A stretch of DNA of 64,000 nucleotides from Microgenomates group bacterium GW2011_GWC1_46_15 (GTDB lineage Bacteria; Patescibacteria; Microgenomatia; UBA1400; UBA12028), in the NCBI GenBank assembly GCA_001002285.1, contig LCLX01000001.1, positions 310,001 through 374,000 of the forward strand. Reading direction: 5' to 3'. How positions within the stretch are numbered: the first letter of the stretch is position 1; each line of letters begins with the position of its first letter. The notes under the pieces were generated by a model. That model had not been told where the DNA came from. It searched no databases and worked only from the letters and a program-made list of their open reading frames with translations. Position numbers and translations under genes: made by a program. Below, in pieces: positions 51,336-58,896 of the stretch.

Positions 51336-52936
51336 AAAAACTACACGTACTCATATTTTGCATGATTTTGCTGATTGCTGCTGTGCTTCGATTGTACAAA
51401 CTCGGAAGTATCCCGGTGAGTATGTACATTGATGAGATTGCGATTGGCGTTGATGCAAAATCTATCGCGCAAACGGGCAGGGATATGCACGGTCATTCCT
51501 GGCTTACTCCAATGTTTTTGTCGTATGGTGACTACAAACTTCCAGTCTATATATGGATAGCCACCGCTTCGGTCAAAATATTTGGCGCTACAGAGTTCGC
51601 GGTCCGCCTGCCCTCAGCAGTTGCGGGAGTATTGACGGTTTTTCTTATCTATTTTATTTCCGTTGAGTTGTTTGAGAAAAGAAAAGACCGCATATGGATT
51701 GGTTTGGCCTCTGCTGTGGTAACGGCGGTTCTTCCGTGGAGCGTACTTTTCTCGCGGACAGGATTTGAGGGACACGTCGGCCAAATGTTTCTCCTTCTTT
51801 CAATTCTTTTTGCCTTGTATGCAAGAAAACGGCCATGGTTTATTGTGTGTTCTGCTGTTACTGGAGCTCTCGCGGTGTATACGTACTTCAGCATCCGGTT
51901 TGTTTTCCCAGTTGTTCTTTTGGCATCATTTATAGTATCCGCAAAGAAGTTTGAATCAAAACATATATTTCGTGGCGTTTTAGGACTTGTGGTATTTGGC
52001 CTACTTTTAATTCCATTAGTGAGGTCTCCATATTACGCTCCAAGCAACGCCTTTCGTTTATCGGCTTCTAGCATTCTGGATAACACGCAGCGGGTGCTGT
52101 ATTCCAATGTATTACGGGCGCAGGATCGTGAAGCGTGGTACTCAAGAGTACTTCATCACCGCGAACTCTACTTTTTGAAGGATTTAATCACGCACTATGC
52201 GGCACACTTTGATCTCTCTTATCTTTTTATAAGTGGTGACGTGAATCTACGGCATAGTACGGGAAAAACAGGCATTATGTTCTTAACATTTGCTCCCCTG
52301 TTTTTTGTAGGACTCTATGTTTGCACGCGTAAAGAACAAAAAGTTGGCATATTTCTAGCGGTATGGTATTTGATTGCCCTTCTTCCCGCGTCGGTGCCAA
52401 ACGAAGTTCCGCACGCATTGCGGTCAATAAACGGAGTCGGAGTTGCTGCTCTATTGTGCGGGCTAGGAGCTGTTGAACTCTATTCATTTCTTTACAAAAA
52501 ACGATTTGGGAAAGTGGTGATCGGTGTATTTGCATGTGCGATACTTTTTAACATTTTTTCATTTCTTCACGACTACACCATACATTATCCAACCCGATCA
52601 AAAAAGGCGTGGTCATACGGGAAAAAACAGATCGCACAGTTTATTGAAGAAGAAAAAACATCATACGATCATGTTATTGTCGCAACTGATGATTCAATGT
52701 ATTTATGGGTGCTTTTTTATGGGAACTATGATTTTACCAAAGTTCAGCGCATGCCATTTATCGATAATAAGTTGCAAAACATCAATACGATCAATTTCCG
52801 TAGGCTTATAGAAAGCGATAGTGAATCAAAACATACATTAACTGTCGGACTTTCTGATGAGGTATACAAAAAAGACGGATTTTATCCCATTCCAACAGCA
52901 CATTCGCAAGACTATATATACAGGAGCCAGCCATGA
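51332..52936 (+). CDS. GT39-like membrane glycosyltransferase, paralog 3 of 4 in tandem
   Basis: This 534-residue protein has the loop SMYIDEIAIGVDAKSIAQTGRDMHG, then SYGDYKLPVYIWIATASVKIFGATEFAVRLPSAVAG. The Asp-Glu pair is kept, while Ala-Leu-Gly-Tyr is Ala-Ile-Gly-Val. ATG 51332 overlaps the previous stop as ATGA and is preferred over an ATG four codons earlier. About 12 helices and a C-terminal outer domain follow. Confidence 0.88.
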   Translation: MKKLHVLIFCMILLIAAVLRLYKLGSIPVSMYIDEIAIGVDAKSIAQTGRDMHGHSWLTPMFLSYGDYKLPVYIWIATASVKIFGATEFAVRLPSAVAGVLTVFLIYFISVELFEKRKDRIWIGLASAVVTAVLPWSVLFSRTGFEGHVGQMFLLLSILFALYARKRPWFIVCSAVTGALAVYTYFSIRFVFPVVLLASFIVSAKKFESKHIFRGVLGLVVFGLLLIPLVRSPYYAPSNAFRLSASSILDNTQRVLYSNVLRAQDREAWYSRVLHHRELYFLKDLITHYAAHFDLSYLFISGDVNLRHSTGKTGIMFLTFAPLFFVGLYVCTRKEQKVGIFLAVWYLIALLPASVPNEVPHALRSINGVGVAALLCGLGAVELYSFLYKKRFGKVVIGVFACAILFNIFSFLHDYTIHYPTRSKKAWSYGKKQIAQFIEEEKTSYDHVIVATDDSMYLWVLFYGNYDFTKVQRMPFIDNKLQNINTINFRRLIESDSESKHTLTVGLSDEVYKKDGFYPIPTAHSQDYIYRSQP

Positions 52937-54462
52937 AGTTCACAAAAACAACATACATTCTGATCTTTTGCATCATTATTGGTCTTGTTGCGCGGGTTGC
53001 GTTGTTTCCGTCAATTCCTCCTGAATTAAATAGAGATGAGGCGGCGCTTGGATACAATGCCTACAGTATTCTAAAAACAGGAAGTGACGAGTGGGGCGTA
53101 CGGTTCCCAGTAACATTCCGCTCGTTTGGCGACTACAAACTTCCTGGATATATCTATACGCTTGTCCCATTTATTGCGGCGTTCGGACTCACACCATTGG
53201 CAGTTCGGCTTCCTTCGTTACTCGCGGGAGTTGTGCTTATTCCTCTTGCATATTTTTTTGCTGTTCGGCTCACAAAGAACAAAAACATTGGGTATGCTAC
53301 AGCATTTCTTCTCGCAATTTCTCCATGGGCAATTCATTATAGTAGAGTTGGTTTTGAAGCAAATCTTGCACTCACACTTCTTATTGGTGGAATCATTCCA
53401 TTTTTATCAAAAGAAGTCCCGTGGAAATTGTTTTTATTTTCACTCGTTTGTCTTTTTGTTTCATTTATGACGTACAATACTCCACTTATTCTTTTTCCAT
53501 TCATACTTGGCGTTTTATGTATGTGGAAATTTTTGTCTTATCGTCAATCTTTTCTATTACTTCTTGTTGGAATCATTTCTTTTGCACTGATTCTTCCCGC
53601 TACACGAGGCAAGGGAACAATTACAGTGTTTTCTGATCAAAATTTAGGAGAGCTAAGAAGAGCGGGGCGCATGCAGGATAGTAGCATCATCGGAAGAATC
53701 CAATACAGCCCATTTATATTTTATCTCCCAACAGTGACGAAGAACTACCTCGCGACATTCTCACCATCATTTTTGGTCACTCAGGGAGGAAGAAATCCAT
53801 GGCATCAACCATCTGGTGTCTCACATATGACGTGGCCACTCTATGTTTTATCACTTTTGGGCATGGTTGTGCTTATGCGCGATGCGGTAAAAGGAAAAGG
53901 AGTTGTTCTAGGATTACTTCTATCGGCTCCAATTGCTTCGGCAATCACAACAGATGCGCCCCACGCCACCCGAAGCCTTTTATTTTTCTTCATGCTTGTC
54001 GTATGTGCAGGAGTTGGTCTGGAAAAAATATTTCGATACAAGAAAATACTCGGCATAGTAACGTTAGGAGCGCTTCTCACTGGATTTTTCACCTACATGC
54101 GCACGTATCTTGTATATTTTCCTGCCCACCCACAACAAGAATGGAGTACTGGAATATCATCGGCAATCCGGCAGGCAGAGAACATGCGAAAAAATGATGA
54201 AGTGATTACGATTGTCGGCGATACACATTACTCGTACATCTACCCATTATTTGCTTTGCGTCAAGATCCGGGGGAATTAAGAAAAACAGAAAAAACATAT
54301 GGTAAAGATGTTCTAGGTTTTACTCCGGTTCAAAGTTTTTCACACTATCGTTTTGTTGAATCATTAGACAAGGTTCCAGTAAACAGTATTGTGATTTTTC
54401 AAAAAGACCCGCTCACATTCACTATTGCACGCACGGATAGCTATGGGAAAATAAGCCAATGA
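52933..54462 (+). CDS. GT39-like membrane glycosyltransferase, paralog 4 of 4 in tandem
   Basis: This 509-residue protein has the loop PPELNRDEAALGYNAYSILKTGSDEWG, then SFGDYKLPGYIYTLVPFIAAFGLTPLAVRLPSLLAG. It is much closer to the minus-strand gene at 34659 than to its direct neighbours, so the array was not built by simple serial duplication alone. ATGA overlaps on both sides couple it to the GT-C gene before and the GT2 gene after. Confidence 0.9.
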   Translation: MKFTKTTYILIFCIIIGLVARVALFPSIPPELNRDEAALGYNAYSILKTGSDEWGVRFPVTFRSFGDYKLPGYIYTLVPFIAAFGLTPLAVRLPSLLAGVVLIPLAYFFAVRLTKNKNIGYATAFLLAISPWAIHYSRVGFEANLALTLLIGGIIPFLSKEVPWKLFLFSLVCLFVSFMTYNTPLILFPFILGVLCMWKFLSYRQSFLLLLVGIISFALILPATRGKGTITVFSDQNLGELRRAGRMQDSSIIGRIQYSPFIFYLPTVTKNYLATFSPSFLVTQGGRNPWHQPSGVSHMTWPLYVLSLLGMVVLMRDAVKGKGVVLGLLLSAPIASAITTDAPHATRSLLFFFMLVVCAGVGLEKIFRYKKILGIVTLGALLTGFFTYMRTYLVYFPAHPQQEWSTGISSAIRQAENMRKNDEVITIVGDTHYSYIYPLFALRQDPGELRKTEKTYGKDVLGFTPVQSFSHYRFVESLDKVPVNSIVIFQKDPLTFTIARTDSYGKISQ

Positions 54463-55313
54463 AACTTTCAATCGTTTTAGCGGTGTATAACGAAGAAAAA
54501 AATCTCGCAGAGTGCTTGAAGTCTATAGAACATATTGCTGATGAAATCGTCATTGTTGATGGTGGAAGTACGGATAACACTGTTGAGATCGCGCAAAAGT
54601 TTGGCGCGCGAGTTATAAAAACAACTAATCCACCAATGTTTCACATCAATAAACAAAAAGCGCTGGAAGCCGCAAAAGGCGACTGGATTCTTCACCTTGA
54701 TGCAGATGAGCGGGTAGCACCGGCGTTGGCTAAACAGATTCAGGAGGCAGTCAAGGGATATCCCATAGAAATTGTTGATGCGAAAAAACAGAATCTTTTT
54801 ATCCGCCACCAACAAAATATTGAAGCAAGAGATGGAAAAATTGGAACAGATAAAAGTGAAATCACTGCATATTTCATACCACGATTGAATTTTTTCTTAG
54901 GGGGGTATCTCAAACATGGCGGTGTATATCCAGACGGTGAGATCCGTTTGGTCAAAAAAGGGAAAGCGTACTTTCCATGTAAAAACGTGCATGAGCAGAT
55001 GCATATTGATGGCAGAGTTGCGTGGCTTTCTGAAGATCTCATTCACATGGCCGATCCAACGTTCAGCAGATATCTCATGCGCGCAAACCGGTATACAAGC
55101 CTTACCGCGAAGGAGTTTGAAAAACAGCACATACCAAAGTTCGGCATATCAGTATTCATGTATATGTTTGTAAAGCCGTTCACCACATTTTTATCGCTCT
55201 ATTTTCGACATAAAGGATTTCTTGATGGATTCCCAGGATTTGTGTGGGCAGTGTTTTCTGGTCTTCATTTTCCACTTGCGTACATGAAATATTGGGAAAA
55301 CCATGATGCATAA
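54459..55313 (+). CDS. GT2 glycosyltransferase, WaaE-like
   Basis: This 284-residue enzyme has LSIVLAVYNEEKNLAECL, VIVDGGSTDNTVEIAQKFGA, INKQKALEAAKGDWILHLDADERVAP and LGGYLKHGGVYPDGEIRLVKKG. It has an insertion of about 25 residues after the acidic motif compared with the gene at 45427. The C-terminal part has a hydrophobic stretch, so membrane contact is likely. It overlaps the next gene by 11 bp. Confidence 0.9.
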   Translation: MKLSIVLAVYNEEKNLAECLKSIEHIADEIVIVDGGSTDNTVEIAQKFGARVIKTTNPPMFHINKQKALEAAKGDWILHLDADERVAPALAKQIQEAVKGYPIEIVDAKKQNLFIRHQQNIEARDGKIGTDKSEITAYFIPRLNFFLGGYLKHGGVYPDGEIRLVKKGKAYFPCKNVHEQMHIDGRVAWLSEDLIHMADPTFSRYLMRANRYTSLTAKEFEKQHIPKFGISVFMYMFVKPFTTFLSLYFRHKGFLDGFPGFVWAVFSGLHFPLAYMKYWENHDA

Positions 55314-55821
55314 ACTTGCCGCGCTTGTCCCATTGCTTGGATGGTTTTATTTTACTATTGGTGGATATGCGATATTTTCATGGATCACAAAAGATAAATT
55401 TTCTTTCATGAAACGCGTATTTTTCGTAGTATTCGGCCTATACGCGACGATGCTTTCATTTCAATCATTGCGATCTGAAGTAATGTTATATAAGGAAACG
55501 CGGAAAACACTTTTTGATACGTTTTATCAGAAAATCTCATACGAAGCCGGCACATACTACGATATGTACTATCATGCGTTCCGTTTAGCAATGCCAAACG
55601 GCAAGTACGTTATACATCTAGAGGACGTCCCAACACGCGAACTGCACTACGCGCGCATGTACCTGTATCCCGACTCTGTATTTATTGTTGACCATGTACC
55701 GGCTGTCGCGGGCAATTTTGGTATTGTGCGAGAAAGCACAAAGTCTGCGATCGTAAAACAGTCTGACACAATTTTAATATATGGGGGAAAACAGCTTATC
55801 CGTGTAAAAGGAGCACAATAA
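55303..55821 (+). CDS. Small membrane protein of unknown function
   Basis: This 172-residue protein has two membrane helices in the first about 60 residues (ALVPLLGWFYFTIGGYAIFSW and VFFVVFGLYATMLSF) and then an outer soluble domain of about 110 residues with mixed beta strands (KYVIHLEDVPTRELHYARMYLYPDSVFIVDHV, DTILIYGGKQLIRVKG). It is embedded between a GT2 gene and a GT-C gene with overlaps on both sides, so it may belong to that pair. No family recognised. The start may be ATG 55303 or 55306. Confidence 0.72.
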   Translation: MMHKLAALVPLLGWFYFTIGGYAIFSWITKDKFSFMKRVFFVVFGLYATMLSFQSLRSEVMLYKETRKTLFDTFYQKISYEAGTYYDMYYHAFRLAMPNGKYVIHLEDVPTRELHYARMYLYPDSVFIVDHVPAVAGNFGIVRESTKSAIVKQSDTILIYGGKQLIRVKGAQ

Positions 55822-57140
55822 TGTTTGAAGTATTTTTCCCTATCGCAATCATGTGGCTGATGTATATCGGTGTTGGTGTTTTAGCGTTTCAGTTTCTTCA
55901 AACACGCGAAAAAATAAAAGTAGTATCAGAGTCTCCAGCATACATATGGAGCGTGTCATTTTTGATTGGAGCAGGCATCGTAACGCTCGGAGAGTTTGTG
56001 CTTTCATTAATAAAAGTACCGTTTTGGATTTCATTATGTGGATTTGGTGCAATCACTCTCTATAGCCTTTTTCTTTACCGCCACACACTATGTTCACCAA
56101 CACGAAAACCTCAAACGATCTTTACCACTCTTTTTTGGGTCGGCACAGCAATCATGATGTTTTTCTTTTTTACACGGTCAATGTCCCGCGTTACGTACAC
56201 ATGGGACTCGATCGCGTTTTGGACGCCAAAAATGTTTGCACTGTGGTCCGACCAGACCGTACATCTTGAGGGATTGCGCAACTTCAATCATCCTGAGTAT
56301 CCGTTACTCCTACCATTAACGGGCGCCAACGCGTTTACCGTTGTTGGCGAGTACAACGAAGTTTCGGCAAAAGCGGTGATTTTTGGTTTTTCACTCGCAC
56401 TTTTCCTTCTTATCGGCAACGCGCTTCTCACGCAAAAATCGTCAAAACTTAAAAAAGTTTTCTGGATGGTTCTTTTTCTTTCAATATTCATTGTCCGTGA
56501 ACACGTCGCGGGAGAGTATGTCGGAACGGCCGATATTTTTGTGGGAACGTATTTCGTCGCAGGAACGATTGCATTACTAAAAAAACATCGGCTTATTGCC
56601 TTAGTTCTCTGGCTTTTTGCCGCGTGGAGCAAGAGTGAGGGACTAGTATTTGCCGGCGTTACAACGTTTTTACTTTTCCTCAGTTATCCAAGCCTTCGGA
56701 AGTGGATTGTCCTTAGTTTTGCTGCGATTGCGGTTCCGTGGCAGCTTTTCACAAAATTAAGCGGATTGGGAAGTCAGTACTTTGCGTTTGGCTCGTTGTA
56801 TGCCCGGCCATGGATTGAGTACGCGGTGTACAGTGTTCACGCATTCCGCGAAGAGTTCCGCAATCTGCAAAAATGGAATCTCGTGTTCTTTTTCTTTCTC
56901 GCGCAGTCATTTGCCACAATCAAACGCATTGCACAACACAAAGAACTGCGGATTATTTACGCTGGCTTAACTGTTCAACTTCTTTCATATATGGTAATCT
57001 TCACGATAGCTCCGGAAGAGCAGGCGAGTTTTATCGCGGCAGCTATCTCGCGGTTAACGCTTCACCTTGCTCCAACGGCTCTAGTTATAACGGCGTACCT
57101 TTTTTCGCAGGAGTTTCATGCAAAACACCAAAAAACATAG
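55821..57140 (+). CDS. GT-C-like polytopic membrane protein
   Basis: This 439-residue protein has about 11 membrane helices. An outer loop has YTWDSIAFWTPKMFALWSDQTVHLEGLRNFNHPEYPLLLPLTGA, with Asp and His residues and a YPLL segment placed as in GT-C enzymes, and WSKSEGLVFAGV follows. No known family is recognised with confidence, but fold and context support glycosyl transfer. It begins inside the previous stop (TAATG) and overlaps the next gene by 23 bp. Confidence 0.72.
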   Translation: MFEVFFPIAIMWLMYIGVGVLAFQFLQTREKIKVVSESPAYIWSVSFLIGAGIVTLGEFVLSLIKVPFWISLCGFGAITLYSLFLYRHTLCSPTRKPQTIFTTLFWVGTAIMMFFFFTRSMSRVTYTWDSIAFWTPKMFALWSDQTVHLEGLRNFNHPEYPLLLPLTGANAFTVVGEYNEVSAKAVIFGFSLALFLLIGNALLTQKSSKLKKVFWMVLFLSIFIVREHVAGEYVGTADIFVGTYFVAGTIALLKKHRLIALVLWLFAAWSKSEGLVFAGVTTFLLFLSYPSLRKWIVLSFAAIAVPWQLFTKLSGLGSQYFAFGSLYARPWIEYAVYSVHAFREEFRNLQKWNLVFFFFLAQSFATIKRIAQHKELRIIYAGLTVQLLSYMVIFTIAPEEQASFIAAAISRLTLHLAPTALVITAYLFSQEFHAKHQKT

Positions 57141-57828
57141 CATTTCAGTCGTTCTTCCGTGTTTAAACGAGGAGGAAACACTGAGGGCGTCTATTGCGAA
57201 GGCAAAAGAAGGTATTACAAGAGCTGGGCTTGATGGAGAAGTGATTATCGCGGATAACGGTTCACACGATCATTCGGTTGAAGTGGCAAAGAAAGCAGGC
57301 GCGCGCGTCGTTGAGGTAACACGCCGCGGGTATGGAGCCGCGCTTATGGGCGGATTTGCAGAAGCAAAAGGTGATCTCCTTGTGATGGGGGATGCCGATG
57401 ATACGTATGACTTCCGTGAAATTCCGTTGTTGTATAAAAAATATCTTGAGGGATATGACTTCGTGAGTGGAAATCGACTCAAGGGGAATATTGATCCCAA
57501 AGCGATGCCATTTATTCACCGATATATTGGCGTTCCGGCGCTTACACTTGCGCTTAACCTCTTTTTTTGGACCGGCATTTGGGATGGACACTGCGGTTTG
57601 CGCCTTTTTTCGAAAAAAGCATATTTGCTTATGCGGTTAAACTCACCAGGGATGGAGTTTGCATCCGAAATGCTGATGAAGGCTAAAAAAGCGGGGTTAA
57701 AAATGGCAGAAGTGCCCGTAAGTTATGGATCCCGCCACACAAAGTCATACTCAAAGCTCAATACATTCCGCGATGGGTTCCGTCATCTTGGTCTTATTCT
57801 CGCCTATGCGTTTGGCATAAAAACTTGA
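57118..57828 (+). CDS. GT2 glycosyltransferase, Dpm1-like
   Basis: This 236-residue enzyme has ISVVLPCLNEEETLRASI, IADNGSHDHSVEVAKKAGA, RGYGAALMGGFAEAKGDLLVMGDADDTYDFRE, FVSGNRLKGNID and WDGHCGLRLFSKKA, the polyprenyl-phosphate-sugar synthase pattern. It has no clear membrane helices. It probably feeds the GT-C protein encoded before it. The last gene of the operon that starts at 44481. Confidence 0.9.
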   Translation: MQNTKKHSISVVLPCLNEEETLRASIAKAKEGITRAGLDGEVIIADNGSHDHSVEVAKKAGARVVEVTRRGYGAALMGGFAEAKGDLLVMGDADDTYDFREIPLLYKKYLEGYDFVSGNRLKGNIDPKAMPFIHRYIGVPALTLALNLFFWTGIWDGHCGLRLFSKKAYLLMRLNSPGMEFASEMLMKAKKAGLKMAEVPVSYGSRHTKSYSKLNTFRDGFRHLGLILAYAFGIKT

Positions 57829-57834
57829 GTAAGG

Positions 57835-57840
57835 TATGAT
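57835..57840 (+). promoter_or_regulatory. -10-like hexamer TATGAT of the GT4 gene at 57847
   Basis: TATGAT lies exactly 6 nt before ATG 57847, right after the previous stop codon. Confidence 0.55.
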
Positions 57841-57846
57841 GGGAAC

Positions 57847-58896
57847 ATGCGAGTCCAGATTGATGTCTCTCAGCTCAATGCGATGAATGCGTATCGTGGC
57901 GTTGGCGTGTACACCGATCTTTTGTTCCAACACTTGCGCCACCTTAAAACTTTAGACACATTTTCTTTAACAACAGAAAAAACAAAAGAACATCCCGATC
58001 TCATCCATTATCCGTATTTCGATTTGTTTTTCCACACTCTCCCTATCAAAAAGCGGGCAAAAACAGTTGTAACAATCCACGATGTTATTCCGTTGGTTTT
58101 TCCCGAGCACTATAGATCTGGTATCAAAGGATCGATCCGTTTTTTACAACAGCTTCTCGCGCTCAACACAGTTGATGCTGTGATTACTGATTCGATGTGC
58201 TCAAAAAAAGATATTATTCAACATCTTAAGTTTCCTGCTGAAAAAGTATACGTTGTGCATTTGGCGGGAAACCCACTCCTTCATGCCACACCAAAGACTG
58301 ATGTTGATGCGGTGCTAAAAAAATATAATATTCCAGAAAAATATCTCTTGTATGTCGGCGATATTAACTACAACAAAAATCTTCCAGCATTGTTGCGCGC
58401 GTTCTCAACACTTTCGCAAAATCTTCATCTTGTTATGGTCGGGCGGTCGCTGAACAATATAGAAATTCCAGAAGGCAGGTGGATTCACGATACTATTCAG
58501 GAAAAGGGAATCGCGCAAAGAGTTCATCTCCTTACAGATATTCCAAAACATCCTGCGACTGAACTTGCTGCGTTATTTACTGGTGCATCGGCATATGTTC
58601 AACCCTCTCTGTATGAGGGGTTTGGCCTTTCTGTGCTTGATGCAATGCAGTGCGGAGCACTCGTCATTTCTTCAACTGGTGGGTCGCTTCCAGAGGTTGT
58701 GGGTGATGCGGCATTATTTTTTGATCCCCGAAATGAACATGAAATGGCAGATACGATGAATCAAGCCCTTTCTCTCTCTATGACAAAGAAGAAAGTTTTC
58801 CTTTCGTTGGCTCAGCACAACCTCAAACGGTTTTCTTGGGAGAAAACGGCACAGAAAACATACGCCATCTATAAAAAAGTACTTGAAACAGTATGA
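57847..58896 (+). CDS. GT4 glycosyltransferase
   Basis: This 349-residue GT-B enzyme has an N-terminal domain with YRGVGVYTDLLF, VVTIHDVIPLVFPEHY and AVITDSMCSKKDI. The C-terminal donor domain has YLLYVGDINYNKNLPALL, LVMVGRSLNN and the EX7E motif PSLYEGFGLSVLDAMQCGALVISSTGGSLPEVVGDAALFFD. It resembles mannosyl- and rhamnosyltransferases of O-antigen clusters. The stop overlaps the fused GT-C gene as ATGA. Confidence 0.93.
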   Translation: MRVQIDVSQLNAMNAYRGVGVYTDLLFQHLRHLKTLDTFSLTTEKTKEHPDLIHYPYFDLFFHTLPIKKRAKTVVTIHDVIPLVFPEHYRSGIKGSIRFLQQLLALNTVDAVITDSMCSKKDIIQHLKFPAEKVYVVHLAGNPLLHATPKTDVDAVLKKYNIPEKYLLYVGDINYNKNLPALLRAFSTLSQNLHLVMVGRSLNNIEIPEGRWIHDTIQEKGIAQRVHLLTDIPKHPATELAALFTGASAYVQPSLYEGFGLSVLDAMQCGALVISSTGGSLPEVVGDAALFFDPRNEHEMADTMNQALSLSMTKKKVFLSLAQHNLKRFSWEKTAQKTYAIYKKVLETV

